Source of the DNA: Rhodobacter capsulatus
Lineage (GTDB): Bacteria; Pseudomonadota; Alphaproteobacteria; Rhodobacterales; Rhodobacteraceae
Length of the DNA stretch: 64,000 nt
Assembly: GCF_003254295.1 (NCBI RefSeq)
Contig: NZ_QKZO01000001.1
Span: 391,698-455,697 of the forward strand
Reading direction: 5' to 3'
Positions 54,075 through 62,981 of the stretch are shown one piece after another (position 1 is the stretch's first letter; each line of letters opens with the position of its first letter). The notes beneath the pieces are model-generated. The model searched no databases, had not been told where the DNA came from, and was given only the letters and a program-made list of their open reading frames with translations. Made by a program: the position numbers and the translations under genes.

Positions 54075-54104
54075 AATAAGAGGCCCGCCGAATTCGGCGG
54101 GCCC
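54075..54104 (-). terminator. Terminator of the transaldolase gene
   Basis: GGCCCGCCG-AATT-CGGCGGGCC (54082-54103) is a perfect 9-bp stem. On the minus strand it is followed by TCTTATTATT, and it lies just after the transaldolase stop. Confidence 0.85.
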
Positions 54105-54124
54105 GGGCTTTCGGATCACGGAAT

Positions 54125-54778
54125 TCAGACGATCGACTGGCCGGTTTTCGCCCAATCTTTCAGGAACTGCTCCAGCCCCTTGTCGGTCAGCGGGTGGTTC
54201 GCCATCGCCTTGATCACCGAGGGCGGCGCGGTGATGACATCGGCGCCGATCCGGGCGACGTCGGTGATATGGTTGACCGAGCGGATCGAGGCGGCGAGGA
54301 TCTCGGTCTTGAAACCGTAATTGTCATAGATGGTGCGGATGTCCTCGATCAGCTGCACGCCATCAAGGTTGATGTCATCCAGACGGCCGATGAAGGGGCT
54401 GATGAAGGTCGCGCCCGCCTTGGCGGCCAGGATCGCCTGCGCCGCCGAGAAGCACAGAGTGACGTTGACCATGTGGCCTTCGGATGCGAAAGCCTTGCAA
54501 GCCGTCAGGCCCGCCCAGGTCAGCGGCACCTTGATGGCGATGTTGGAGGCGATCTTGGCCAGTTTCAGCCCTTCGGCGATCATCTCGGGCGCCTCGGTCG
54601 CCACCACCTCGGCCGAGACCGGGCCCGAAACCATGTCGCAGATTTCCTTCGTCACCTCGAGGATGTCGCGGCCCGATTTCAGGATCAGCGACGGGTTGGT
54701 GGTGACACCATCGACCATGCCGAGATCGTTCAGCTCCTTGATGGCTGCCACATCGGCGGTATCGACGAAGAATTTCAT
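54125..54778 (-). CDS. tal: Transaldolase (short, fructose-6-phosphate aldolase-like)
   Basis: The product is 217 residues, the compact type. The start [17 protein letters not shown] and [12 protein letters not shown] carry conserved residues. The Schiff-base lysine is in [22 protein letters not shown] and ILAASIRS are further family blocks. It moves dihydroxyacetone units in the pentose phosphate pathway; strict aldolase activity on fructose 6-phosphate cannot be ruled out. GGAGG precedes the start. Confidence 0.92.
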   Translation of the reverse strand: MKFFVDTADVAAIKELNDLGMVDGVTTNPSLILKSGRDILEVTKEICDMVSGPVSAEVVATEAPEMIAEGLKLAKIASNIAIKVPLTWAGLTACKAFASEGHMVNVTLCFSAAQAILAAKAGATFISPFIGRLDDINLDGVQLIEDIRTIYDNYGFKTEILAASIRSVNHITDVARIGADVITAPPSVIKAMANHPLTDKGLEQFLKDWAKTGQSIV

Positions 54779-54854
54779 GAAGGGCCTCCTGCGCTCTGTC
54801 TGGCCGCGATTTAGCGCAAACAGCCGGAAATGGCGAGAGCGGAATCGGCCGCAA

Positions 54855-54960
54855 GGGGGGGCTTGCCGCCCCCCTCGGCCTGACGGCCTCTCCCCCCGCG
54901 CGTATTTCGGCCAAGAAAAAGCCCGTCCGTTTTTTCTTGGTGCAAATACGCCCGCCGGAG
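54855..54960. repeat. Structured intergenic repeat between tal and priA
   Basis: A G-run/C-run hairpin (about 54855-54874) is followed by the inverted repeat GCGTATTT-N3-CCAAGAAAAA (54900-54920) and TTTTTCTTGG-N3-AAATACGC (54931-54951), with a 10-base loop, then CCCGCCGGAGG. The same half-element is found at 61947-61967. Confidence 0.8.
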
Positions 54961-54984
54961 GCGTTGCGGGGCGCGGGGCCGGGC

Positions 54985-57168
54985 ATGTCTGAGCCGGGCT
55001 TCTTTCCCGAAGGCGCCCGCGTCTCGGTCTTGACCGCCGAGCCGATCGGCAAGCCTCTGGATTACCTTGCCCCCGAGGGCGGTTGTTTTCCCGGCGCCTT
55101 CGTCGAGGTGCCGCTCGGGCCGCGCCGGGTCGTCGGCGTCGTCTGGGGCGCGGGCGACGGCCGGTTCGAGGCGGGCAAGCTGCGGGCGGTGTCGCGGGTG
55201 CTGGACGTGCCGCCGATGCGGGCGGAATTGCAGGACTTCCTGATCCGCATGGGGACTTACACGATGACCTCCCTGCCCGCGGTGCTGCGGCTCGCCACGC
55301 GCACGCCGGGGCTTTTCGATCCGCCCGGCGCGCGGCGGATCTATCGGCTGGGGACGGTGGCGCCGGGCAAGCTGACCGAGGCGCGCCAAAAGGTTCTGGC
55401 GGTGCTCGGCGATCACGGCGGCGCGGGGTTCTACCTGACCGAGCTGGCACAGCTTGCGGGCGTCACGCCGCAGGTGGTGAAGGGGCTCGTCAAGCTCGGC
55501 GCGCTCGAAGAGACCGAGCAGCCCCGCGACCTGCCGCTGCCGAAGCTCGATTTCACCCTGCCGGGCAAGGTTCTGTCCGAGGATCAGGCGGCGGCGGCCG
55601 CGGCGCTGAAGGGCGAGGGCTTCGGGGTGACGCTTTTGAAGGGCGTCACCGGCTCGGGCAAGACCGAGGTCTATCTGGAAGCCGTGGCCGACTGTCTGCG
55701 GCGTGGGCGGCAGGCGCTGGTGCTGCTGCCGGAAATCGCCCTGACCTCGGAGTTTCTCTCGCGCGTCGAGGCGCGGTTCGGCGCAAGGCCCGGCGAGTGG
55801 CATTCGGGCGTCACCCAATCCGAACGGCGCAGGCTGTGGCGGATGGTGGCGAGTGGCGGCGCGCAGATGGTGGTGGGGGCGCGCTCGGCGCTGTTCCTGC
55901 CGTTTCAGGACCTTGGGCTGATCGTCGTCGACGAGGAACACGACAACTCCTACAAGCAGGAGGAGGGCGCGCTTTACAACGCCCGCGACATGGCGGTGCT
56001 GCGCGCCTCGCTGGTGGGGGCGCAGGTGGTGCTGGCCTCGGCCACGCCCAGCCTTGAAAGCTGGGTCAACGCGGCTTCGGGGAAATACCGCCGCATCGAT
56101 CTGGCGGCCCGTTTCGGCGCTTCGGAGCTGCCCGAGATGCGCGCCATCGACATGCGCGAGGAACGCATTGAACCCGTGCACTGGATCTCGCCCAGCCTTG
56201 TCGGCGCGGTGCTGGCGACACTCTCGCGCGGGGAACAGGCGATGCTGTTCCTCAACCGTCGCGGCTATGCCCCGGTCACGCTCTGCCGCGCCTGCGGGCA
56301 GCAGATCGGCTGCGATCATTGCGACGCGCGGATGGTGGAACACCGCTTCCTCAAGCGCCTTGTCTGCCATCAATGCGGCGAGACGAAACCGATCCCCACC
56401 GCCTGCCCCTCCTGCGGTGTCGAGGGCAAGCTGGCCCCCGTCGGCCCCGGGGTCGAGCGGCTGGCCGAGGAGGTGGCGGAACGCTTCCCCACGGCGCGGG
56501 TGGCGGTGCTGTCCTCGGACCTGTTCGGCTCGGCCCGGGCGCTGAAGGAGGCGGTGGCAAATATCGCGCAAGGCGGCGCCGACATCCTCATCGGCACGCA
56601 GATCGTCGCCAAGGGGCACAATTTTCCACTTCTGACGCTGGTCGGCGTGATCGATGCCGATCTGGGCCTGCAGGGCTCCGACCTGCGCGCGGCGGAACGC
56701 ACCTTTCAGCTGATGCGACAGGTGGCGGGCCGGGCGGGGCGGGCGGAAAAACCCGGGCTGGCGCTGCTTCAGACCTTTCAGCCCGAACATCCGGTGATCC
56801 GCGCCATTCTGGGCGGCGACGAGGAGGCGTTCTGGAAGGCCGAGGCCGAGGGGCGCCGGGCGGCGAATGTGCCGCCCTATGGCCGGATGGCGGGGATCAT
56901 CCTTTCGGGCGCCGAGATCGAGCCGCTTTTCGCCTATGGCAATGACCTTGCGCAGCACGACGGCCCCCTGCGCCACATCGGCGCGCAGCTTTACGGCCCC
57001 GCCCCCGCCCCCATCGCCCGCATCCGCGGCCGCCACCGGGTCCGCCTCCTGATCCGCGCCGACAAGACCGCGCCGCTGCAACAGGCGATCCGGGCCTGGC
57101 TGCGCGGGGTGAAACAGCCCAATTCCGTCCGCCTGGCCATCGACATCGACCCGCAAAGCTTCCTTTAG
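54985..57168 (+). CDS. priA: Primosomal replication protein N' (PriA helicase)
   Basis: The product is 727 residues. It restarts stalled replication forks. After the N-terminal DNA-binding part it has Walker [12 protein letters not shown], the DEEH box ([12 protein letters not shown]), helicase motif [11 protein letters not shown], a zinc-binding insertion with paired cysteines (CRACG, CDHC, CHQCG, CPSCG) and [13 protein letters not shown] as motif VI. The ATG at 54985 is the first after the repeat. It stands alone upstream of prmA. Confidence 0.95.
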   Translation: MSEPGFFPEGARVSVLTAEPIGKPLDYLAPEGGCFPGAFVEVPLGPRRVVGVVWGAGDGRFEAGKLRAVSRVLDVPPMRAELQDFLIRMGTYTMTSLPAVLRLATRTPGLFDPPGARRIYRLGTVAPGKLTEARQKVLAVLGDHGGAGFYLTELAQLAGVTPQVVKGLVKLGALEETEQPRDLPLPKLDFTLPGKVLSEDQAAAAAALKGEGFGVTLLKGVTGSGKTEVYLEAVADCLRRGRQALVLLPEIALTSEFLSRVEARFGARPGEWHSGVTQSERRRLWRMVASGGAQMVVGARSALFLPFQDLGLIVVDEEHDNSYKQEEGALYNARDMAVLRASLVGAQVVLASATPSLESWVNAASGKYRRIDLAARFGASELPEMRAIDMREERIEPVHWISPSLVGAVLATLSRGEQAMLFLNRRGYAPVTLCRACGQQIGCDHCDARMVEHRFLKRLVCHQCGETKPIPTACPSCGVEGKLAPVGPGVERLAEEVAERFPTARVAVLSSDLFGSARALKEAVANIAQGGADILIGTQIVAKGHNFPLLTLVGVIDADLGLQGSDLRAAERTFQLMRQVAGRAGRAEKPGLALLQTFQPEHPVIRAILGGDEEAFWKAEAEGRRAANVPPYGRMAGIILSGAEIEPLFAYGNDLAQHDGPLRHIGAQLYGPAPAPIARIRGRHRVRLLIRADKTAPLQQAIRAWLRGVKQPNSVRLAIDIDPQSFL

Positions 57169-57233
57169 ACCCGCTTTCGATTGACCGCCCGCCGCTTTCG
57201 CGCCATTGGGGGCAAAACCAACGGAGCCCGCCC

Positions 57234-58103
57234 ATGACCACCTTCACCGCCTTTGCCGTCCTGCCCGAGCGCGAGCTTGCCGACGATCTGGCCGAGCGGC
57301 TGGAAGATCTGGACCCCGGCCCCTATGGCGTCGGCGTCTTCGAGATCGAGGATGGCTCGGGCAATTTCGAGGTCGGCGCCTATTTTCTGGACCGCCCCGA
57401 TGACATCGTGCTCGATCTGCTCGCCGCCGCCTATGGCGCTACCGGCTTCGTCATTTCGGAACTGCCGGAAACCGACTGGGTGGCGCATGTGAAGCGCGAA
57501 CTGGCCCCGGTCGTGGCCGGGCGCTTCTTCGTGCATGGCAGCCATGATGCCGACAAGGTGCCCGAGGGGTCGATCCCGCTGCTGATCGATGCCGCCATGG
57601 CCTTCGGCACCGGCCATCACGGCACGACGCTGGGCTGCCTGACCGCGCTTGACCGGCTGGCGGCCGAGGGGATCCATCCGCGCAGGACCATCGACATCGG
57701 CTGCGGCACCGCCGTTCTGGCGATGGCGGCCGCGAAGCTCTGGCCCGAGACCGTGCTGGCCTCCGACATCGACCCCGTCGCGGTCGAAACCGCCGCGGCG
57801 AATGTCACCGGCAATGATCTGGCGGGCCGGGTGATCTGCCTGCAGGCGGCCGGTTTCGCCCATCCCGAGCTGCAATCCGCTGCCCCCTTCGACCTTGTTT
57901 TTGCCAATATCCTGAAAGGCCCGCTGATCACGCTCGCCCCCGACATGGGGCGGTTTTGCGCCGAATCGGGCCGTGTCATCCTCTCCGGGATCTTGATCGA
58001 GCAGGGTGACGAGGTGATCGACGCCTATCAGGCGCAGGGCTTCCGTCTCGTTTCGCGCGACAATCACGGCGATTGGACGACATTGGTTCTGCAGCGGAGC
58101 TGA
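57234..58103 (+). CDS. prmA: Ribosomal protein L11 methyltransferase
   Basis: The product is 289 residues. The N-terminal substrate-recognition domain is followed by a SAM methyltransferase core: FGTGHHGTT, IDIGCGTAVLAMAAAK (motif I), ASDIDPVAVETA and FDLVFANILKGPL. It trimethylates L11 residues. The first ATG is used; upstream ACGGAGCCCGCCC serves as binding site. It follows priA by 65 bases. Confidence 0.94.
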   Translation: MTTFTAFAVLPERELADDLAERLEDLDPGPYGVGVFEIEDGSGNFEVGAYFLDRPDDIVLDLLAAAYGATGFVISELPETDWVAHVKRELAPVVAGRFFVHGSHDADKVPEGSIPLLIDAAMAFGTGHHGTTLGCLTALDRLAAEGIHPRRTIDIGCGTAVLAMAAAKLWPETVLASDIDPVAVETAAANVTGNDLAGRVICLQAAGFAHPELQSAAPFDLVFANILKGPLITLAPDMGRFCAESGRVILSGILIEQGDEVIDAYQAQGFRLVSRDNHGDWTTLVLQRS

Positions 58104-58202
58104 TCCGCGGAAAGCCATCTCGCCGGAGCGGCGAAATTCGGGCATGATTGTTAATCAGTCGTTAGGCATGTTGCCCGCGACCGGTTTTGAGTGGAGCCCG
58201 TC

Positions 58203-58550
58203 ATGCGTCGTTCGATCAATGCGGATTTCGAAGACCGCCTTGCGCGGATCGACCGGATTCACGCTGCTGGCGGGGCTTTCGAGGCGTCAGGGGCGCTTGG
58301 CCGCGCCTATTTCGACAGCCACCGCCCGAAGGAGCGCCGCCGCTTTCCCTGGCGGGCCGTGGCGATGCTGCTTTTGGGGATGCTGCTGTTCAAGGGCGCG
58401 ATCCTGGCGCAGGTCGGCCCGGAAACCTATGCCCGCCGGGTCGAGGTCCTGCGGCAAGGCTCTGCGCTGGAACAGGCGGGGGCCTGGGTGTTGCAAGCCG
58501 ATGCGCCGACGCGATTCATCGCCGCGCAGCTGCGCGCGCTGCTGTTCTGA
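58203..58550 (+). CDS. Small single-pass membrane protein, unknown function
   Basis: The product is 115 residues. A basic N-terminal region (RRSINADFEDRLARIDRIHA) leads to one membrane helix (about 52-70, AVAMLLLGMLLFKGAILAQ), then a periplasmic tail with YARRVEVLRQGSALEQAGAW. Not recognised; similar small proteins are common in Rhodobacterales. The ATG at 58203 follows GTGGAGCCCGTC. Confidence 0.65.
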   Translation: MRRSINADFEDRLARIDRIHAAGGAFEASGALGRAYFDSHRPKERRRFPWRAVAMLLLGMLLFKGAILAQVGPETYARRVEVLRQGSALEQAGAWVLQADAPTRFIAAQLRALLF

Positions 58551-58570
58551 CCGCGATTTCGGCGTGAAAA

Positions 58571-58592
58571 AGCCGCGCAGGGCGCTGCGCGG
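58571..58592. terminator. Bidirectional terminator
   Basis: GCCGCGCAG-GGCG-CTGCGCGGC is a 9-bp perfect stem. GAAAAA precedes and CTTTGG follows it, so the minus-strand orientation (DUF1127 gene) has the better T-tract. Confidence 0.8.
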
Positions 58593-58613
58593 CCTTTGGT
58601 AATTCCCGCGGCT

Positions 58614-58802
58614 TCAGCGGCCGATGCCGTCGATATCGAACCGCGTCAGGCCGATATCATTGAGTTCCCGGTCGCTCAGCCGCGCAAGCGCCCGCCGCGT
58701 CAGCCGGGCGTCGTTCCACAGCGTCATCGCGTCGATCAGGCGGGCAAACATCCCGGCCCGGCCATGGCGGGCGGAAAGGGCGAGGGTGTCGAGGGCGGAC
58801 AT
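58614..58802 (-). CDS. DUF1127-domain small protein
   Basis: The product is 62 residues. The C-terminal half TRRALARLSDRELNDIGLTR, followed by FDID, is the DUF1127 motif. Short DUF1127 proteins are basic and in some relatives bind RNA or act in stress or phosphate responses; for this one the role is not known. It has its own promoter region and ends at a hairpin terminator. Confidence 0.85.
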   Translation of the reverse strand: MSALDTLALSARHGRAGMFARLIDAMTLWNDARLTRRALARLSDRELNDIGLTRFDIDGIGR

Positions 58803-59139
58803 GATACGGTTCCTTTGTATTCTGCCGATTTGTTAGGCGTCTCTTTGTTGACTGAGCAGTTAATCAAGGCAACTGGCGAAAACAAGCGCCCCCCGGTCAG
58901 CCCCGCCATGCAGTTTTTGCATGGCTTTTCGGACAGTTGACGGCTTCGTGACCGGCCCCGGCATTTTGTCGTCCCGCTTCGTCATTTTGCTGGCGCATTC
59001 GGCTGCGAAGCGTCGCTTTGCGCCGTTTGATGATCGTTTCGCCGCCAGGGCGCAGAGCTGTCGCCGCCGCTTTGCGCTTTCCGATGTTCTGCTTTTGTGC
59101 TAAATGCGGAAAAAATGCCACAGGCAAAAGGGCAGTCAC
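58803..59139. other. 337-base intergenic region between DUF1127 gene and ruvC
   Basis: It must contain the divergent promoters of both genes. It also holds one terminator-like hairpin at 58905-58929. No convincing gene is seen: the frames open here have no ribosome binding site and lack the codon bias of the neighbours. Confidence 0.6.
58905..58929 (+). terminator. Orphan terminator-like hairpin
   Basis: GCCATGCA-GTTTT-TGCATGGC is a perfect 8-bp stem with T4 behind it. It does not lie behind any known gene on the plus strand; a small RNA starting after 58803 or a leader attenuator is possible. Confidence 0.5.
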
Positions 59140-59691
59140 ATGCGGGTGATCGGGATCGATCCGGGGTTACGCAACCTCGGCTGGGGGGTGATCGAGGTCG
59201 AGGGCGCCCGCTTGCGGCACATCGCGAATGGAATCATCCATTCCGAGGGCACGGATCTGGCGAAACGCCTTGTCGTGCTGCATGCGGGCCTGACCGCGGT
59301 GATCGCGGCGCATCGCCCCGAGGCCGCGGCGGTGGAACAGACCTTCGTCAACAAGGATGCGGTGGCGACGCTGAAGCTGGGTCAGGCGCGCGGCATCGCG
59401 CTTCTGGTGCCCGCGCAGGCCGGGCTCGAAATCGGGGAATATGCGCCCAATGCGGTGAAAAAGGCCGTTGTGGGGGTGGGTCACGCCGACAAGGCGCAGG
59501 TGCAACACATGGTGCGCCACCAGCTGCCGGGCGTCGTCTTTGACGGGCCCGATGCGGCGGATGCGCTGGCCATCGCGATCTGCCACGCCCATCACCTGCA
59601 ATCGGCACGCCGCGCCTCGGCGGCGATGCTCGGCCGCGGCGCGCTCGAAATCACCGCGGGGCAAGCCCGGATCCGGAGGACAGGCGCATGA
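59140..59691 (+). CDS. ruvC: Holliday junction resolvase RuvC
   Basis: The product is 183 residues. It cuts Holliday junctions made by recombination. The acidic metal site is formed by D7 ([13 protein letters not shown]), E in [10 protein letters not shown] and the aspartates of [20 protein letters not shown] 59140 follows AAAAGGGCAG. It is the first gene of ruvC-ruvA-ruvB and overlaps ruvA by 4 bases. Confidence 0.96.
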   Translation: MRVIGIDPGLRNLGWGVIEVEGARLRHIANGIIHSEGTDLAKRLVVLHAGLTAVIAAHRPEAAAVEQTFVNKDAVATLKLGQARGIALLVPAQAGLEIGEYAPNAVKKAVVGVGHADKAQVQHMVRHQLPGVVFDGPDAADALAIAICHAHHLQSARRASAAMLGRGALEITAGQARIRRTGA

Positions 59692-60356
59692 TCGGACGCA
59701 TCGCCGGGATCATCCTGCACCGCGCCATGGACCATGTGCTGATCGACGTGCGCGGGGTGGGCTACATCGTCCATGTCTCCTCGCGCACCGCCGCGAACCT
59801 GCCGCCGGTGGGCGAGGCCTGCGCGCTTTACACCGAGCTTCTGGTGCGCGAGGACCTGTTGCAGCTCTTCGGCTTCCCGACGCTGATCGAAAAGGAATGG
59901 CACCGGCTGCTGACCTCGGTGCAGGGGATCGGCGCCAAGGCTTCGCTGGCAATCCTTGGCACGCTGGGCCCCGAGGGCGTCTCCCGCGCGCTCGCCCTTG
60001 GCGACTGGAACGCGATCAAGGCCGCCCCCGGGGTCGGGCCGAAACTGGCGCAGCGCGTGGTGATGGAGTTGAAGGACAAGGCGCCGACGGTGATGGCGAT
60101 GGGCGGCACGCTGACCGTCGACACCGCCCCCTCGGACGAGGTGATCGAGGCCGCGCCACAGCCGGTCAAACGCCCCGCCCCCGCCGCCACAAGGCAGGTG
60201 AACTTCACCGCCGAGGCGCTCTCGGCCCTGACGAACCTCGGCTATTCCCCCTCGGATGCCGCCACCGCCGTCGCCCGGGCCAGCGAAAACCCCGAGGCCA
60301 CCGACACCGCGAAACTGATCCGCACCGCCCTGCGCCTGCTCGCCCCAAAGGACTAG
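59688..60356 (+). CDS. ruvA: Holliday junction DNA helicase subunit RuvA
   Basis: The product is 222 residues. The OB-fold N-terminus ([12 protein letters not shown]), two helix-hairpin-helix motifs ([20 protein letters not shown] and [20 protein letters not shown]) and the C-terminal domain that contacts RuvB ([20 protein letters not shown]) are all present. It binds the four-way junction and loads RuvB. Its ATG overlaps the ruvC stop. Confidence 0.96.
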   Translation: MIGRIAGIILHRAMDHVLIDVRGVGYIVHVSSRTAANLPPVGEACALYTELLVREDLLQLFGFPTLIEKEWHRLLTSVQGIGAKASLAILGTLGPEGVSRALALGDWNAIKAAPGVGPKLAQRVVMELKDKAPTVMAMGGTLTVDTAPSDEVIEAAPQPVKRPAPAATRQVNFTAEALSALTNLGYSPSDAATAVARASENPEATDTAKLIRTALRLLAPKD

Positions 60357-60358
60357 CC

Positions 60359-60413
60359 TTTTCATCTTGCCTCAAATACCTCGGGGGTGTGGGGGCAGCG
60401 CCCCCACCCTCGT
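60359..60413. repeat. Dispersed intergenic repeat between ruvA and ruvB
   Basis: TTTTCATCTTGCCTCAAATA followed by CCTCGGGGG, then the hairpin GTGGGGGC-AGC-GCCCCCAC. This is nearly the same as 49870-49930 but here inside an operon. Confidence 0.8.
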
Positions 60414-60425
60414 TGAAAGCCCGCC

Positions 60426-61475
60426 ATGACCGAACCCGATCCAACCCTTCGCCCCGACCGCCTGCCCGAGGACGCCGACCGCGCCCTGCGGCCGCAGGTG
60501 CTCGAGGATTTCGTCGGTCAGGCCGAGGCGCGGGCGAACCTGCGCGTCTTCATCGAAAGCGCGAAGATGCGCGGTCAGGCGATGGATCACACGCTGTTTC
60601 ATGGCCCGCCCGGGCTTGGGAAAACCACGCTGGCGCAGATCATGGCGCGGGAGTTGGGGGTGAATTTCAAGATGACCTCCGGCCCGGTTCTGGCGCGGGC
60701 GGGCGATCTGGCGGCGATCCTCACCAACCTTGAAAACCGCGATGTTCTTTTCATCGACGAGATCCACCGGATGAACCCGGCGGTCGAGGAGGTGCTTTAT
60801 CCGGCGATGGAGGATTTCGAGCTGGATCTGGTGATCGGCGAGGGCCCGGCCGCGCGCACCGTGCGGATCGAACTGCAGCCCTTCACCCTGGTCGGCGCCA
60901 CGACCCGGCTCGGCCTGCTGACCACGCCGCTGCGGGACCGCTTCGGCATTCCGACGCGGCTGCAATTTTACACCGAGGACGAGCTCGACCTCATCGTCAG
61001 CCGCGGCGCCCGGCTTCTGGGCATTCCCGCCGACCCGGACGGCACGCGCGAGATCGCCAAACGCGCCCGCGGCACGCCGCGGATTGCGGGCCGCCTGCTG
61101 CGCCGGGTCGTCGATTTCGCGCTGGTCGAGGGCGACGGGCGGCTGACCCGCAAGCTGGCCGACAATGCGCTGACCCGGCTCGGCGTCGATCATCTGGGGC
61201 TCGATGGCGCCGACCGGCGCTACATGATGCTGATGGCGGAGCATTACGGCGGCGGGCCGGTGGGGGTGGAGACGCTCTCGGCCGCGCTTTCCGAAAGCCG
61301 CGATGCGCTGGAAGAGGTGATCGAGCCTTACCTGTTGCAGCAGGGTCTCATTCAGCGCACGCCGCGCGGGCGGATGCTCGGCCACCGGGCCTGGCGGCAT
61401 CTGGGGCTCGAGGCGCCGCAAGTCCCGCCGCAAACGCAAGTTCCGGTCCAGACCGACCTTTTCGACGCGGGCTGA
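60426..61475 (+). CDS. ruvB: Holliday junction branch migration ATPase RuvB
   Basis: The product is 349 residues. It is the hexameric motor of branch migration. Walker [10 protein letters not shown], Walker [11 protein letters not shown], sensor and arginine finger in [16 protein letters not shown], and a C-terminal winged helix ([15 protein letters not shown]) are visible. A 69-base gap with a dispersed repeat separates it from ruvA. ATG 60426 is the family start. Confidence 0.97.
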   Translation: MTEPDPTLRPDRLPEDADRALRPQVLEDFVGQAEARANLRVFIESAKMRGQAMDHTLFHGPPGLGKTTLAQIMARELGVNFKMTSGPVLARAGDLAAILTNLENRDVLFIDEIHRMNPAVEEVLYPAMEDFELDLVIGEGPAARTVRIELQPFTLVGATTRLGLLTTPLRDRFGIPTRLQFYTEDELDLIVSRGARLLGIPADPDGTREIAKRARGTPRIAGRLLRRVVDFALVEGDGRLTRKLADNALTRLGVDHLGLDGADRRYMMLMAEHYGGGPVGVETLSAALSESRDALEEVIEPYLLQQGLIQRTPRGRMLGHRAWRHLGLEAPQVPPQTQVPVQTDLFDAG

Positions 61476-61510
61476 CTGGACGCGCCGCGGTGGCGGTGTA
61501 TCCTTGGCCC

Positions 61511-61921
61511 ATGTCCACGCCCCTGCCCCCCCGTTTTCCCGTCACCGAAGCCCAGATCGAGGCCGTGGTGGCCGAGTTCTATGCCCGCGTCCGCGCCCAT
61601 CCCGATCTGGCGCCGATCTTTGCCGCGCATGTGACCGACTGGGCGCATCACGAGGCGAAGATCGCCCGGTTCTGGAAGGGCTCGATCCTGCACATGCAGG
61701 GTTACGAGGGCAGCCCGATGATCTCGCATCGCCGCGCGGGCGATGTCGAGGGCGGGCATTTTCCGCTGTGGCTTGCGACCTTCGATGCGGTGCTGCACGA
61801 CACGCTTGACCCGGCGGCGGCGGCGGGCTGGTCGGCGCTTGCGCATCGGATCGGCAAGGGGCTGCGGATGGGGGTCGAGGATGTCGGCCGCCCGGCCGGG
61901 GCGGTGCCCAACCTGCGCTGA
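61511..61921 (+). CDS. Group III truncated haemoglobin
   Basis: The product is 136 residues. The pattern IEAVVAEFYARVRAHPDLAP, then WAHHEAKIARFWKGSILH and YEGSPMISHRR matches group III (P-type) truncated globins; a histidine in the RAGDVEGGHFPLWLATF stretch fits the proximal haem ligand. Members bind haem and may handle O2, NO or peroxide. It lies 35 bases after ruvB. Start ATG 61511 has no clear ribosome binding site. Confidence 0.82.
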   Translation: MSTPLPPRFPVTEAQIEAVVAEFYARVRAHPDLAPIFAAHVTDWAHHEAKIARFWKGSILHMQGYEGSPMISHRRAGDVEGGHFPLWLATFDAVLHDTLDPAAAAGWSALAHRIGKGLRMGVEDVGRPAGAVPNLR

Positions 61922-61944
61922 GCGCCCCTTCCCGGCCCGGGAAA

Positions 61945-61970
61945 GGGCGTATTTGGACCAAGAAAAAGCC
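61945..61970. repeat. Half-copy of the TATTT/CCAAGAAAAA repeat
   Basis: GCGTATTT-GGA-CCAAGAAAAA (61947-61967) equals the left half of the inverted repeat at 54900-54920. It lies between the haemoglobin gene and the convergent DUF697 gene. Confidence 0.7.
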
Positions 61971-61976
61971 GAAGGC

Positions 61977-62981
61977 TCAGTCTTCGTCTTTCGATCTGGT
62001 GAAGACGCCTTTCAGCGCGCCGCCGGTCAGTTGCGTGACTTTCGGGCGCGGCAGCGCGGCGAAGGGCATCGGGCGGCAGACCTCCATCGCGGCGATGCCG
62101 ACCCGGGCGGTCAGCGCGCCGTTGATCACGCCCTCGCCGAAGCGGCGCGAGATTTTCGCGGCCAGATGGCCCCCGGTCATCGTCTCGATCAGATCATCGC
62201 CCGCGGCGACGGCCCCCGTCGCGATCACATGCGTCATCACCGTGCGGGCCAGCCGCAGCGCCCCAAGGCTGCCCGCGCGGCCGCCGTAGATCTCGGCCAC
62301 GCCGCGGATCATCCGCAGGTTGGCAATCAGCGCGGTGGCGACATCGGCCAGCGCCAGCGGCACCAGCGCCGTCACCGTCGCCACCGTGCGCGCGGCGGCC
62401 TCGATCTCCAGACGCGCGGCAGCATCGAGCGGCGCCATCAGCTCGGTTTCGGTCAGCCGCAGCAGGGTTTGCGTGTCAAGCTGCTCGGGCGCGCGCTCGC
62501 GCAGGCGGGCGAGCGACCATTTCATCTCGGGCCGGGCGGAGTAAAGCTTCGCCATCCGGTCGACCGCCTTGCGCGCGGCGCGCAGATCGTCGCGGTTGCC
62601 CGCCTCGATCACCTCCTGATGCAGCTTGTCGAGACGGCCAAGCTTGGCGAAGGCGGTCAGCTCGCGCAGGGCCACCAGAACGCAGGCGATCAGGAACAGG
62701 ATCAGAAGCCCCGTCGCCACCCAGCCCAGCATCGGATTGGCGGCGAAAAGCCCGGTGACGAAATTCCACAGCGCGACGGTGATCAGGAAGCCCACCAGCG
62801 CCCCGGTCGCCTGCCAGAAGAACCGCGTCAGCCGCGAGCGCGGCCGGGCGGCGAGTTTCGCCGCGATCTGCATGGCGCGGCCCTGCGGGGCGGCGTCGAA
62901 AGCGGGTTGATCGATCACCGGCGGCGCCTCGGCGGGCGAGGCGGGCGGGGCGTCCAGTTCCAGAATGACAGGTCGTTTCAC
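61977..62981 (-). CDS. ycjF: TIGR01620/DUF697 (YcjF-like) inner-membrane protein
   Basis: The product is 334 residues. A soluble N-terminus is followed by two membrane helices (about 55-75 and 84-105) and a long C-terminal part with VTALVPLALADVATALIANL and GAVAAGDDLIETMTGGHLAA, typical of DUF697/TIGR01620. In E. coli ycjX-ycjF is a stress-responsive pair of unknown function. The start is GTG at 62981, overlapping the stop of the YcjX-like gene (GTGA). Confidence 0.85.
   Translation of the reverse strand: MKRPVILELDAPPASPAEAPPVIDQPAFDAAPQGRAMQIAAKLAARPRSRLTRFFWQATGALVGFLITVALWNFVTGLFAANPMLGWVATGLLILFLIACVLVALRELTAFAKLGRLDKLHQEVIEAGNRDDLRAARKAVDRMAKLYSARPEMKWSLARLRERAPEQLDTQTLLRLTETELMAPLDAAARLEIEAAARTVATVTALVPLALADVATALIANLRMIRGVAEIYGGRAGSLGALRLARTVMTHVIATGAVAAGDDLIETMTGGHLAAKISRRFGEGVINGALTARVGIAAMEVCRPMPFAALPRPKVTQLTGGALKGVFTRSKDED

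Noticed and set aside
54811-57156. 781-codon minus-strand open frame
   Set aside because: Antisense to priA, whose helicase motifs and zinc cysteines are intact.
58897-59139. 80-codon minus-strand frame in the gap before ruvC
   Set aside because: No ribosome binding site, no domain and it covers the expected ruvC promoter.
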